64,000 bases of DNA, from positions 492,633-556,632 of the forward strand of contig NZ_JH815208.1 of the NCBI RefSeq assembly GCF_000296505.1, given 5' to 3'. Positions 19,170 through 28,221 of this stretch are shown here, one piece after another. The notes under the pieces are model-generated. The model made no database searches. It had not been told where the DNA came from and saw only the letters and a program-made list of their open reading frames with translations. The DNA comes from Schaalia turicensis ACS-279-V-Col4. Lineage in GTDB: Bacteria; Actinomycetota; Actinomycetes; Actinomycetales; Actinomycetaceae. A program made the position numbers and the translations under genes. Each line of letters starts with the position of its first letter. Within the stretch, counting starts at the first letter, position 1.

Positions 19170-20666
19170 TCAGATGCCCTGAGTTTCTGCGATCGTCTGG
19201 TCGAACTCGGCATCAATTTCCGGGTTTGGCTTCCACGTTGCACGCGACACGATGGCCGCAACGATGAGGTTCAGAAGGAAGCCGGGGACGATCTCGTACA
19301 GGTCGAAGATGCCACCCGAAATGTTGCCCCAGATGCCAACGACGACCGCGCCGGTCACCATGCCGGCGATTGCGCCTGCCGAGGTGAGTTTGCGCCAGTA
19401 CAGTGACAGGATCACGATCGGACCGAATGATGCGCCGAAGCCGGCCCACGCGAACGCCACCAGACCCAGAATCGAGTCGGATCTTTGCCACGCCAGAAGC
19501 GCTGCGATCAGAGCGATCACGCCAACCGCGATACGGCCAGCAAGAACACCGTCAGCGCCGTTCAGTTCGCGTTTCGTGTAGGCGCGGTAGATATCTTCGA
19601 CCAGTGCGGACGAGGTCACCAGAAGCTGGGATGAAATGGTCGACATGATGGCGGCGAGGATCGCTGCAAGCATGAAGCCTGCGATGAAGGGGTGGAAGAG
19701 CAACTGCCCGAGGCTGATGAAGACGCCTTCGGGGTTCGCGAGCTTTCCTTCGTCATGCTGGTAGACGGCGATGCCGACCAGTGCTGTCATGACTGCACCA
19801 ATAACGGACAGGAGCATCCAACTGATACCGATGCGACGACCCTGCTTGGCCTCCGCGGTAGAACGCAGTGCCATGAAGCGGACGATGATGTGCGGCTGAC
19901 CGAAGTAGCCGAGGCCCCACGCGAGCGCCGACACGATGCCGAGGATTGCTGCGCCGGACAGGGCGCCTTCACCGTGAGTGAGCGAGAGGATCGTCGGATC
20001 GATGCGGTTCACTTCGCTCATCAGATTGGAGAAGCCACCAACGTGGATGATGCCCACAACCGGCACCAGGATGAGCGCGATCAGCATCATGATGCCCTGA
20101 ACGACGTCGGTCCACGACACGGCAAGGAAGCCACCGACCAGCGTGTACAGCACTGTCGTCGCAGCGATGATGACCATACCCAGGTAGTAGTCCATACCGA
20201 ATGATGATTCGAAGAACGCGCCACCGGCGACCATGCCCGATGAAACGTAGAACGTGAAGAACACGGTGATGACAAGGCCGGCAACGATACGAACAATATT
20301 GGAGGTATCGCGTAGGCGTTGGCCGAGGAACGATGGAACGGTGATCGAGTTCGATGCGATCTTCGAGTATGCGCGAAGCCTGGGGGCGGTGAACTTCCAG
20401 TTCAGCCATGCGCCGACGGTCAGGCCAACTGCGATCCAGCCTTCGATGAGGCCGTTGAGGTAGAGCGCACCGGGCAGGCCCATGAGGAGCCAGCCGGACA
20501 TGTCGGCTGCACCTGCGGAAAGGGCTGCGACGCCGGGGCCAAGATCTCGGCCACCGAGCATGTAGTCGTCAAGGCTCTTAGTGCGGTTGTATGCGAAAAG
20601 ACCGATCATGACCATCGCCAATAGGTAGATGATCATCGCCACGGCCTGGAAAGTAGTCTCAGTCAT
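19170..20666 (-). CDS. putP: Sodium/proline symporter PutP
   Basis: 498 aa with about 13 hydrophobic segments of the sodium:solute symporter fold. RTKSLDDYMLGGRDLGPGVAALSAGAADMSGWLLMGLPG is the conserved N-terminal region (quoted here in two parts: RTKSLDDYMLGGRDLGP and AGAADMSGWLLMGLPG). GYFGQPHIIVRFMALRS and SALVEDIYRAY are PutP hallmarks. It imports proline with sodium. AGGAG lies upstream of the ATG. Pairing with putA points to proline as carbon and nitrogen source; uptake as an osmolyte is also possible. Confidence 0.93.
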   Translation of the reverse strand: MTETTFQAVAMIIYLLAMVMIGLFAYNRTKSLDDYMLGGRDLGPGVAALSAGAADMSGWLLMGLPGALYLNGLIEGWIAVGLTVGAWLNWKFTAPRLRAYSKIASNSITVPSFLGQRLRDTSNIVRIVAGLVITVFFTFYVSSGMVAGGAFFESSFGMDYYLGMVIIAATTVLYTLVGGFLAVSWTDVVQGIMMLIALILVPVVGIIHVGGFSNLMSEVNRIDPTILSLTHGEGALSGAAILGIVSALAWGLGYFGQPHIIVRFMALRSTAEAKQGRRIGISWMLLSVIGAVMTALVGIAVYQHDEGKLANPEGVFISLGQLLFHPFIAGFMLAAILAAIMSTISSQLLVTSSALVEDIYRAYTKRELNGADGVLAGRIAVGVIALIAALLAWQRSDSILGLVAFAWAGFGASFGPIVILSLYWRKLTSAGAIAGMVTGAVVVGIWGNISGGIFDLYEIVPGFLLNLIVAAIVSRATWKPNPEIDAEFDQTIAETQGI

Positions 20667-20852
20667 AAGGAGCTCCTAGCGTTGTCGCGTTATCGGGGCC
20701 CGAGGTGGTGGGCTCGGATAGTGGTGCGAGTTGGGAGCCAGCGTGCTTGCTGGGATGCCCCGAAGCGCCGTTGCATCGGGTTGTGTTGAGCATAACACCT
20801 CTAGGACTTTAGTCGCACATGGTTTTGGGATGAGATATTGCGCGAAAAACAA

Positions 20853-20903
20853 CCGCTCACTGCGACATTTCGGAGAATGCCTCAAAAATGTCGCAGTGAG
20901 CGG
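20853..20903 (-). terminator. Strong terminator of the DUF4190-like gene
   Basis: A perfect 18-bp stem (20853-20870 with 20886-20903) encloses a 15-base loop. On the minus strand it follows the membrane-protein stop by about 45 bases and is followed by TTGTTTTTCG. The remaining gap up to putP should hold the putP promoter. Confidence 0.82.
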
Positions 20904-20948
20904 GAGAGCCAGTTCGGTGAATGTGGTGAGCTCACCAGCAGAGCGTCG

Positions 20949-21812
20949 CTAAACAAGCAGTACGGTGAGCGCGGCGATCAAGAAGATCAACACGAAAAAC
21001 GCTGGCACAACGCCCCACAAGGCAACACCGACAATGCCGAGAATGCGACCGACCTTCGCATTCGACACGATGTCGGCGCTGACCCCGTTTTCCTGAGCCT
21101 GACGCAGGATCGAATTACCCCACAGCCACGCGGGAATCGAACCAAAGAGGCCGATGAGCGCCAGTCCGAGAATGCCGAGGATCAAGACGGTGGTCGAATT
21201 CGACTTCAATTCCTGCGCCAGAGGAGTCATCTGGAACGTCATCCCATACGGTGCCTGGGCAAAGCCGTTTGCCCCATACGGTGCCTGGGCTCCATACTGA
21301 CCGCCGTTGTACTGGCCGTATGGGTGCTCGGGCTGGACACCCGGTTGCCCGTAAGGATTCTGCTGATCGAACTGCGGTGCGGTGTAGGCACCCTGGCTAG
21401 CGGTTGTCGGCTGCTCGCGTGCCGGCGATGCCCACGGATTCTGTTCCCACGTTGGCTGAGTCGGGGTGGAATCCTCGACTACGTCCGCCTCAACGTCTTT
21501 CACTTCAGGGGCGGGTTCACTGGCAAGTTCCGTCGTCTCAGCGGTGTCCTTAGTGGGAAGCACCATGGTTTCTTCGACAGCGCCCACAGTGGAATCGCCA
21601 ACGGGAAGCTCAGTTGTCTCCTCGGTTGTCTCCTCGGTCGGGAGCAGTTCTGTTGCTTCTTCTAGCGGAGAATTCTTCTGTGCAACAGGCTCTGGCGAGT
21701 CAGTATCCGCAGGTGCTACCTCTGCTTCTTCAGCGTTCGCTTCAATGACCTGCTCTTCAGCTGGGGTGCCTTCCTGCTTTTCGGCTTCTTCGGGGTTCGA
21801 CTGCTGATCCAT
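20949..21812 (-). CDS. Membrane protein with acidic N-terminus and DUF4190-like C-terminus
   Basis: 287 aa. The first 120 residues are acidic, rich in Glu/Pro/Thr, with short internal repeats (TEETTEETTELP). A middle Gln/Gly/Tyr/Pro-rich part contains a duplicated APYG(A/M) unit from two copies of a 17-base stretch about 30 bases apart (21243 and 21273). Two C-terminal membrane helices (about 205-235 and 258-286) surround GNSILRQAQENGVSADIVSNAK, typical of DUF4190 proteins. Function unknown; such proteins usually lie at the envelope. Confidence 0.72.
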   Translation of the reverse strand: MDQQSNPEEAEKQEGTPAEEQVIEANAEEAEVAPADTDSPEPVAQKNSPLEEATELLPTEETTEETTELPVGDSTVGAVEETMVLPTKDTAETTELASEPAPEVKDVEADVVEDSTPTQPTWEQNPWASPAREQPTTASQGAYTAPQFDQQNPYGQPGVQPEHPYGQYNGGQYGAQAPYGANGFAQAPYGMTFQMTPLAQELKSNSTTVLILGILGLALIGLFGSIPAWLWGNSILRQAQENGVSADIVSNAKVGRILGIVGVALWGVVPAFFVLIFLIAALTVLLV

Positions 21813-21990
21813 CAGAATGTCCCTTCAACTTGATGTTGATACCAGTCTAGGAAAGGCGGGTGCACCTCAATAGTGGGGACTCCCCTGACTAATCCCCGAT
21901 CAACCCCCGTAACGTCCCCTTTCCGTCAGAGTGCAACAATCAAGCAATTCCCTAGTCGTTTGGGCAATGCACTGTGAAAGTGGGAAAAGA

Positions 21991-22030
21991 AATCCCGGCC
22001 TCGTGAATTCAAATCAACGAGGCCGGGATT
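21991..22030 (-). terminator. nrdE terminator built from an inverted ACGAGGCC pair
   Basis: AATCCCGGCCTCGT (21991-22004) and ACGAGGCCGGGATT (22017-22030) form a perfect 14-bp stem with a 12-base loop. On the minus strand it follows the nrdE stop by about 50 bases and the tail is TCTTTTC. Confidence 0.78.
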
Positions 22031-22081
22031 CTCAGTGGCCAACTACCACCGCGCCGGGGGGGCAGGTGGCAGACTGAATGC

Positions 22082-24238
22082 TTAGAGCATGCAGGACACG
22101 CACCCCTGAACTTCGGTGCCCTCCAGCGCCATCTGACGAAGACGCATGTAGTACAGGGTCTTGATGCCCTTCTTCCACGCGTAAATGTAGGACTTGTTAA
22201 TGTCACGCGTCGTCACGGTATCCGGGTAGAAGAGCGTGAGCGACAGACCCTGATCCACGTGCTGAGTAGCAACCGCGTAGGTGTCGATGATCTTCTCCGG
22301 GCCGATCTCGTAGGCGTCCACGTAGTACTCGCGGTTCTCATTCGTCATGTACGGAGCCGGGTAGTAGACACGACCGATCTTGCCTTCCTTACGGATCTCA
22401 ATCTGAGAAACGATCGGGTGGATCGACGAGGTCGAGTTGTTGATGTACGAAATCGAGCCGGTCGGCGGGATCGCCTGCAGGTTCTGGTTGTACATGCCGT
22501 ACTGCTTCACATCGGCGGCTAGAGCCTTCCAATCGTCAGCCGTCGGAATGTGGATCGTCGACTTTGCGAGCAGCTCACGGCACTTGTCTGTGGTCGGTTC
22601 CCACGTGCCATTGATGTACTTCTCGAAGTACTCGCCGGACGCATACTTTGAATCCTCGAAGCCTTCGAAGGAGACGCCGCGTTCTTTCGCGATCAGGCAG
22701 GACGCCTTGATTGCTTCGTAGGCGACAGCCAGGAAGTACATGTTCGTGAAGTCCAGAGCCTCTTGAGAGCCGTACATGACGTGTTCGCGAGCAAGGTAAC
22801 CGTGCAGGTTCATTTGGCCCAGGCCGATCGCGTGGCTCATCGCGTTGCCTCGAGCAATCGAGGGAACCGATTGAATATCCGACAGGTCGGAGACAGCGGT
22901 CAGACCGCGGATCGCCGTTTCGATCGTTGTCGAGAAGTCCTCAGAATCCATCGTCTTGGCGATGTTCAACGAACCCAGGTTGCAGGAAATGTCCTTGCCG
23001 ACGTGGCTGTAGGTCAGGTCAGCGTTGTAGGTCGAGGCCTCGGACACCTGCAGAATTTCGGAGCAGAGGTTCGACATCGTGATGCGGCCCTTGATCGGGT
23101 TCGCGCGGTTCACAGTATCTTCGAAGACGATGTACGGGTAGCCGGATTCGAACTGAATTTCAGCGAGGGTCTGGAAGAAACGACGAGCGTTGATCTTCTT
23201 CTTGTGAATGCGGCCGTCGTCAACCATCTCGCGGTACTTTTCAGAAACGGAGATTTCAGAGAAGGGAACGCCGTAGACGCGCTCGACGTCGTAGGGGCTG
23301 AACAGGTACATGTCCTCGTTGTTACGTGCGAGTTCGAACGTAATATCGGGGATCACAACGCCCAACGACAGGGTCTTGATGCGGATCTTTTCGTCAGCGT
23401 TCTCACGCTTCGTGTCGAGGAACTGCATGATGTCCGGGTGGTGTGCGCTGAGGTAAACAGCACCCGCACCTTGACGCGCACCCAGCTGGTTCGCGTAGGA
23501 GAAGGAGTCCTCCAGAAGCTTCATGACCGGGACAACGCCACTGGACTGGTTCTGGATCTTCTTAATCGGAGCGCCGGCTTCACGCAGGTTCGTCAGCGAC
23601 AGGGCGACGCCACCACCGCGCTTCGACAGCTGAAGAGCAGAGTTAATGCCACGGGCGATCGACTCCATATTGTCTTCGATACGTAGCAGGAAGCAGGATA
23701 CGAGTTCGCCACGCGCAGCCTTGCCAGCGTTCAGGAAGGTCGGGGTTGCAGGCTGGAAACGACCGGCCATGATCTCTTCCACGAACTGCTGAGCGAGCTT
23801 CACATCTCCGCGAGCCAAGTACAGGGAGACCATCGCAACACGGTCTTCGAAACGCTCCAGGTAGCGCTTACCGTCGAACGTCTTCAGCGTGTAGGACGTG
23901 TAGTACTTGAACGCGCCGAGGAACGTGGGGAAGCGGAATTTGTGCGCGTAGGCGCGCTTGAACAGGTCCTTGATGTCCTGGAACTCGTATTGGTCCAGAA
24001 CAGCCTGCTCGTAGTAGCCCTCTTCAACCAGGTATTCCATCTTTTCTTCCAGGTCGTGGAAGAAGACGGTGTTCTGGTTGACGTGCTGCAAGAAATATTG
24101 GCGAGCTGCCTTACGATCTGCGTCGAACTGGATCTTGCCATTGGCATCGTAGAGGTTCAGCTGGGCGTTCAGAGCGTGGTAATCGAGCTCTGGGTTACTG
24201 ATTTCTTCTACGCCTGTGTCGGTGAGATTTTCTGCCAA
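22082..24238 (-). CDS. nrdE: Class Ib ribonucleotide reductase large subunit NrdE
   Basis: 718 aa, the usual class Ib length. Recognisable segments: [20 protein letters not shown] (first active-site Cys), [12 protein letters not shown] with the partner Cys before it, [18 protein letters not shown], and the C-terminal redox tail GCVSCML that accepts electrons from NrdH. It reduces ribonucleoside diphosphates using the radical supplied by NrdF. The class Ib enzyme lacks the N-terminal ATP cone, consistent with this start ([20 protein letters not shown]). The start lies 31 bases inside nrdI, so translation is coupled. Confidence 0.96.
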   Translation of the reverse strand: MAENLTDTGVEEISNPELDYHALNAQLNLYDANGKIQFDADRKAARQYFLQHVNQNTVFFHDLEEKMEYLVEEGYYEQAVLDQYEFQDIKDLFKRAYAHKFRFPTFLGAFKYYTSYTLKTFDGKRYLERFEDRVAMVSLYLARGDVKLAQQFVEEIMAGRFQPATPTFLNAGKAARGELVSCFLLRIEDNMESIARGINSALQLSKRGGGVALSLTNLREAGAPIKKIQNQSSGVVPVMKLLEDSFSYANQLGARQGAGAVYLSAHHPDIMQFLDTKRENADEKIRIKTLSLGVVIPDITFELARNNEDMYLFSPYDVERVYGVPFSEISVSEKYREMVDDGRIHKKKINARRFFQTLAEIQFESGYPYIVFEDTVNRANPIKGRITMSNLCSEILQVSEASTYNADLTYSHVGKDISCNLGSLNIAKTMDSEDFSTTIETAIRGLTAVSDLSDIQSVPSIARGNAMSHAIGLGQMNLHGYLAREHVMYGSQEALDFTNMYFLAVAYEAIKASCLIAKERGVSFEGFEDSKYASGEYFEKYINGTWEPTTDKCRELLAKSTIHIPTADDWKALAADVKQYGMYNQNLQAIPPTGSISYINNSTSSIHPIVSQIEIRKEGKIGRVYYPAPYMTNENREYYVDAYEIGPEKIIDTYAVATQHVDQGLSLTLFYPDTVTTRDINKSYIYAWKKGIKTLYYMRLRQMALEGTEVQGCVSCML

Positions 24239-24624
24239 AACTCTTTCAGTCCTTCTCGAACTCGTGAGACGTCCTCGGGGGTTCCGAGTAGCTCGAACTT
24301 ATACATATGGGGGACACTCAGCTTCGTTGCAACGATATCGCCTGCGAGGCAGTACGCGGTGCCGAAATTCGTATTTCCTGATGAGATGACTCCCACGCAG
24401 TGAGACCTGTTACCCGGGTCGTTGAGGAAGGCGATGACCTGCTTGGGAACCGCGCCCTTGAGGTTGCCCCCGCCGTATGTGGGAACAATCAGCACGTAGG
24501 GCTGGTCGACGTGCAGGAACTCGTCTCTTTTCAGCAGCGGGATGCGCTGCGCGGGCAGGCCAAGCTTCTCAACGAACCGGCGAGTATTCCCGGTTGCTGA
24601 GGAAAAGTAAACGATGTTCACCAT
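24208..24624 (-). CDS. nrdI: Flavodoxin-like NrdI
   Basis: 138 aa. FMN-binding flavodoxin-like motifs [22 protein letters not shown] and [10 protein letters not shown] are all present. NrdI supplies the oxidant that assembles the Mn(III)2-tyrosyl radical in NrdF, so it implies that the distant nrdF product works with manganese. The stop overlaps nrdE by 31 bases. The 194-base gap after nrdH contains a GACGAGGCC copy (24692-24700) and imperfect inverted repeats but no gene I can support. Confidence 0.94.
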   Translation of the reverse strand: MVNIVYFSSATGNTRRFVEKLGLPAQRIPLLKRDEFLHVDQPYVLIVPTYGGGNLKGAVPKQVIAFLNDPGNRSHCVGVISSGNTNFGTAYCLAGDIVATKLSVPHMYKFELLGTPEDVSRVREGLKEFWQKISPTQA

Positions 24625-24818
24625 GATGGACCTGCCGTTTGTGCTGCTGTGGTGTGGCGCACCGTGCGCCTAGGTGCGATTCGATTGTATTGACGAGGCC
24701 GGACATCTCAGTACTGTTTGAGAATGTTGCCGGGGATCGTCATCGCGTTCGTGAAACTCTGTCCTTGAACGCAGTTCGCCCCGGCCACCTCTATCGGTAA
24801 CCGGGACGGAAGAAAAGA

Positions 24819-25082
24819 TCAGGCCTGGCCGACTGCGAGGGGCGTTGCGGCAGCTGCCGCAACTGCGACGGCCTTGATGCGGTCCGGGCGGAAGCCACTC
24901 CAGTGGGTGTCGCCAGCCATGACGACAGGAGCCTGCTGGTAGCCGAGGCCCTTGATGTAATCGAGCGCTTTGAGGTTTTCCGTCACGTCGATCTTCGTGT
25001 AGTCAAGACCCTGCTTGTCGAGAGCGCGACAGGTTGCGTCGCACTGGGGGCAACGGGGCTTCGAGTAGACGGTGATCGTCAT
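24819..25082 (-). CDS. nrdH: Glutaredoxin-like NrdH
   Basis: 87 aa. The redox motif CPQC sits at residues 10-13 (SKPRCPQCDATCRALDKQG), followed by YIKGLGYQQAPVVMAGDTHWSGFRPDRI, the NrdH signature with its cis-proline loop. NrdH reduces NrdE using thioredoxin reductase. A clear GGAG lies before the ATG. The C-terminal AVAAAAATPLAVGQA is a low-complexity extension. First gene of the nrdHIE operon, preceded by the NrdR-like boxes. Confidence 0.95.
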   Translation of the reverse strand: MTITVYSKPRCPQCDATCRALDKQGLDYTKIDVTENLKALDYIKGLGYQQAPVVMAGDTHWSGFRPDRIKAVAVAAAAATPLAVGQA

Positions 25083-25145
25083 GGGATTCTCCTAATTAAA
25101 GAGATGGAAACGCGTATCTTCAGGGGGTATCCCGAAGACCTCTTA

Positions 25146-25193
25146 ACACTACACCTTGTGGGTGCTTGAAGGAATAGGCACAACATGTTGTGG
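25146..25193 (-). promoter_or_regulatory. Tandem NrdR boxes and probable nrdHIE promoter
   Basis: Two imperfect palindromes, ACACTACACCTTGTGG (25146-25161) and GCACAACATGTTGTGG (25178-25193), are 32 bases apart centre to centre, i.e. three helical turns. Both match the NrdR box pattern (ACACWATATATWGTGT) and its usual paired spacing. They lie 64-111 bases upstream of nrdH. On the minus strand TAGTGT inside the proximal box could serve as -10 with TTCCTT as a weak -35, so NrdR bound here would block RNA polymerase. Confidence 0.7.
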
Positions 25194-25490
25194 TCGTAAC
25201 GTTGTGTGACTCAGACTGTGGATAGAGGGAGGTGGATCTGTGAATACGGTGTGGATGGGCTTACTGTTCATATAAAAATTGTCCGTTGAACCATGGGTAA
25301 ATCGTTTTACAGAGCACCTCGAAGAGGGCATGATTATGCGGAAATCACACGATTGTCATTCTTCGGTTCCAGGTCCACACGCATGTGCATGGAGGCGAAC
25401 ACATATGTGCCTACCTGTGGATAACTTCGGATGCGAATGGAAAAAACTGCCTTAAAATTCGTGTGCGTCATCGGCGTGTCGCATATGCCA

Positions 25491-25542
25491 GACCCCTACA
25501 TGTAGGGGGTGGATTGCGCACACCCTCCCTATATGTAGGGGT
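25491..25542. promoter_or_regulatory. Second palindrome pair, operator-like
   Basis: ACCCCTACATGTAGGGGGT (around 25492-25510) and CCCTATATGTAGGG (25527-25540) share the core CCCTAYATGTAGGG. Their centres are 33 bases apart, nearly the spacing of the NrdR-like boxes 350 bases away. They lie about 97 bases after the sdaA stop and 410 bases before nrdH. They could be distal NrdR boxes (the actinobacterial core TACATGTA fits) or sites for another dimeric repressor. Confidence 0.5.
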
Positions 25543-25636
25543 CGTGGTAGGTGAACCACTACTACTGGTGGCGCGCCTGTTGGGTACCGCTACGAGAGGT
25601 AAATGTCCCTATCGAGTGGGAGCAAATGATGTGAGC

Positions 25637-27388
25637 TCAGCATTCGACGACGTTCACGGCCAGGCCGCCCGTCGACGTTTCCTTGTACTTCGACAGCATG
25701 TCGTTGCCGGTTTGGCGCATCGTTTCAATGACGGCATCCAGCGACACCGTATGCCGACCATCACTCCAGAGGGCCATACGTGCCGCGTTAATCGCCTTCA
25801 CCGCGGCGATCGCATTGCGTTCGATGCAGGGGATTTGAACCAGGCCAGCAATAGGGTCGCAGGTCAGCCCCAGTGAATGCTCCATTGCAATTTCCGCGGC
25901 ATTCTCAACTTGTTCGGGGGTTCCACCCAACGCTTCGGCCAAGCCTGCGGCCGCCATCGCGGACGCTGAACCAACCTCGCCCTGACAGCCAACTTCAGCA
26001 CCAGCAATCGACGCGTTCGTCTTAATCAGCGAGCCAATCGCCGTTGCTGCAAGCAAGAAATCATGGACTGCCTTACGCCTGCGCGCCCACGCCTCCCCGT
26101 GAATGTCGGAAGAGCCGAAACGCACATGAGCAAAAGGAGCCTCAGGTGAGTCGAACAGCGCCGGAGCCGATGCGGCACCAATCGTTGCACCAGCTTCAGG
26201 GCAGTAGGAGACCAGGTAGCCGAGGACCGCAGGAATCACGCCCGCAGCGCCATTCGTCGGCGCGGTGACGATGCGGTGGCCGGCAGCGTTCTCTTCGTTG
26301 ACCGCCAGCGCGAACAGGTTCACCCAGTCCATCGCGCGCATCGGGTCGTCGGGACTCGAGGCCCAGGGAGCGCCGGGAAGCGGTTCGCAGCTGGTACGAG
26401 CACGTTCGGACAGTTTTGCGCTCAGTGCTTTCGCGCGACGAGGGACGTCCAAACCACCCGGAAGAATGCCACTGGCACTGGTTCCGGCATTCACGCACTC
26501 AAACATCGTGTCCGCGATCGCATCCAAATACTCATCGAGATCTTGAGCAGTTCGCACCGCTTCTTCATTACGACGAACCAACTCGGAGATGCGCAAACCA
26601 GACTGCTTACACTCGTGGAGCAGGCGTGCGCTGGTCGTAAAGAGGAACGGCGCAGGAGCATCAATTGTCGCGGCGCTCATGCCGGTCGCCAGCGATGCGA
26701 CCTCCGGATTATCCACGTCATCATTCATCTGCACCATCACGAAGCCACCGCCCACCGAGTAATAGGTGTGCTCCAGAATTTTCTCGTGGCCATCAGTTTC
26801 GCGCCACGCCGTGATCGTCAGAGCGTTCACGTGATACTTCAACACCGTGCGCGGAACGAAACGAATATCGCGCGCAATATCAAAAGGAACCTGACCGCAC
26901 GGAGTCGGCAAGAAACCGGTCGCGGCAATCGCCGGGAAAATACCCTCAACCGTATCGATCTCAACGCTCTCCGGGCTGTAGCCCGCAAGGCCCAGCAAGA
27001 CTGCGCGGTCAGTGTTGTGCCCGCGACCCGTCGCGCCAAGCGAACCAAACAGGTCGATCGTAATGCGGCACGGCGCCTGCGACTTCGCCCCTTCTTCGGG
27101 GGAACGTTGAGACGTGGAGGCGGCCTCGTCCCCTTTATCTCTGGCGAGCAACGACGCCAACTCGCCTGTAAACGCAAGACCGGCGCGCATCGGACCAACC
27201 GTGTGTGACGACGACGGGCCGATACCGATGCGGAACATGTCGAAAACCGACAGGGGGTGCGCAGCCTGAGAAGCGGGAACCTCACCGGAAAGCACGGCAG
27301 CGGGCGTTGCCTCGCCAGCGTCGAAACGATCTGGCGTCACCTGAGCAAGCGGAAGAGCGGTCGGAGAATCGGCGGCGTCAAAAGTCAT
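25637..27388 (-). CDS. sdaA: Iron-sulfur-dependent L-serine dehydratase (single chain)
   Basis: 583 aa, about 120 longer than usual. The beta part comes first (SVFDMFRIGIGPSSSHTVGPMRAG), then the alpha part with the cluster-binding region (GCQGEVGSASAMAAAGLAEALGG, quoted as GCQGEVGSASAM, then LGLTCDPIAGLVQIPCIERNA). It deaminates serine to pyruvate and ammonia. Extra length comes from an N-terminal extension of about 45 residues and a low-complexity insertion near residue 90 (DKGDEAASTSQRSPEEGAKS) whose codons carry the GACGAGGCC motif. No ribosome-binding site is obvious. Divergent from the nucleosidase gene over 53 bases. Confidence 0.92.
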   Translation of the reverse strand: MTFDAADSPTALPLAQVTPDRFDAGEATPAAVLSGEVPASQAAHPLSVFDMFRIGIGPSSSHTVGPMRAGLAFTGELASLLARDKGDEAASTSQRSPEEGAKSQAPCRITIDLFGSLGATGRGHNTDRAVLLGLAGYSPESVEIDTVEGIFPAIAATGFLPTPCGQVPFDIARDIRFVPRTVLKYHVNALTITAWRETDGHEKILEHTYYSVGGGFVMVQMNDDVDNPEVASLATGMSAATIDAPAPFLFTTSARLLHECKQSGLRISELVRRNEEAVRTAQDLDEYLDAIADTMFECVNAGTSASGILPGGLDVPRRAKALSAKLSERARTSCEPLPGAPWASSPDDPMRAMDWVNLFALAVNEENAAGHRIVTAPTNGAAGVIPAVLGYLVSYCPEAGATIGAASAPALFDSPEAPFAHVRFGSSDIHGEAWARRRKAVHDFLLAATAIGSLIKTNASIAGAEVGCQGEVGSASAMAAAGLAEALGGTPEQVENAAEIAMEHSLGLTCDPIAGLVQIPCIERNAIAAVKAINAARMALWSDGRHTVSLDAVIETMRQTGNDMLSKYKETSTGGLAVNVVEC

Positions 27389-27441
27389 GCGAACTATTGT
27401 GCGCTTTCATCACCGTAAGAGCGAACCATAGACTGGGCGCT

Positions 27442-28194
27442 ATGACAACCAGCATCGAATTTCCTGCTCGTCCGACCGTCGTCGCCATCATCCAATGCGC
27501 CATGGAAATGGAAGCGGCACCCCTGCGCGCCGCGTTGCACCCCTGCGCCGGTAGTGACACGGTCAGCGAACTCGTCGTCGGAATGGAGGGCCACGCACAA
27601 CAGCGTTTTGCGCTCGGTGCTCTTGACGGTCACGACGTTCTGCTTGTGCAAAGCGGAATTGGTCTGGCGAACTCCGCGTCCGCGACCGCGCGCGCCCTCA
27701 CGCTGGTTGATAGTCCCATCATCATCGCAGCGGGCACCACCGGTGGACTCGCCGCGGATATCAACGTCTCCACCATCGCTGCCGGCACCTCGACCATCTA
27801 CTCCCAAGCCGACGCCACCGCCTTCGGCTACGCCATGGGCCAGGTTCCGCAGATGCCCGAAGACTACCGATCCTCCGACGAAACCGTTGCTCGCGTCGCC
27901 CTGCTTGCCAAGTCCGACACCCTCACCGTCATGACCGGTCGCGTCCTGTCCTCCGACTCGTTCATCACCGCCCCCATCGCCCAGCCCATGCGCGAAAAAT
28001 TCCCGGACGCTATTGGCGCCGACATGGAAACCTGCGCCATGGCGGAAGTCGCCTGGTCCAGCGGTGTTGACTGGGTCAGCCTGCGCGCCGTCTCCGACTT
28101 GTGTGGCCCCGCTGCCGACCAGGACTTCCACATGGACTCCGAAAAGGCAGCCGGCATTAGCGCGCTCGCGGTCCGCACGTTCCTGACGCTCTGA
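27442..28194 (+). CDS. 5'-methylthioadenosine/S-adenosylhomocysteine nucleosidase-like protein
   Basis: 250 aa from the ATG at 27442 (MTTSIEFPARPTVVAIIQCAMEMEA); the long upstream open frame runs through sdaA antisense and is rejected. Family marks are the early acidic residue in CAMEMEAAPL, the glycine-rich AAGTTGGLA, the substrate Met-Glu in GADMETCAMAEVAW and the catalytic Asp in LRAVSDLCGPA. Such enzymes cleave adenine from MTA or SAH, by-products of methylation. A phosphatase gene follows after 27 bases, so the two are probably co-transcribed. Confidence 0.85.
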   Translation: MTTSIEFPARPTVVAIIQCAMEMEAAPLRAALHPCAGSDTVSELVVGMEGHAQQRFALGALDGHDVLLVQSGIGLANSASATARALTLVDSPIIIAAGTTGGLAADINVSTIAAGTSTIYSQADATAFGYAMGQVPQMPEDYRSSDETVARVALLAKSDTLTVMTGRVLSSDSFITAPIAQPMREKFPDAIGADMETCAMAEVAWSSGVDWVSLRAVSDLCGPAADQDFHMDSEKAAGISALAVRTFLTL

Positions 28195-28221
28195 CCTGCA
28201 TTTTTAATTGGAAGGATCCCA

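Larger units (their letters stand above)
25083..25636. other. 554-base gene-free control region upstream of nrdH
   Basis: No supported coding frame. From nrdH outward it contains the NrdR-like boxes (25146-25193), a near-consensus DnaA-type site TGTGGATAG (25217-25225), an AT-rich tract around 25265-25300, a perfect DnaA-type site TGTGGATAA (25416-25424), and a second pair of palindromes (25491-25542) close to the sdaA stop. Confidence 0.6.

Noticed and set aside
21597..21640. Short tandem repeat resembling a CRISPR or VNTR
   Set aside because: It is the codon-level repeat of TEETTEET in a protein; units are too short and there are no spacers.
24625..24818. Small gene or riboswitch between nrdH and nrdI
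   Set aside because: Only weak inverted repeats and a motif copy; no frame with a start signal and no riboswitch core that I recognise.
25217..25424. Possible replication origin near nrdH
   Set aside because: Only one perfect and one near DnaA-type site, with no dnaA, dnaN or box cluster.
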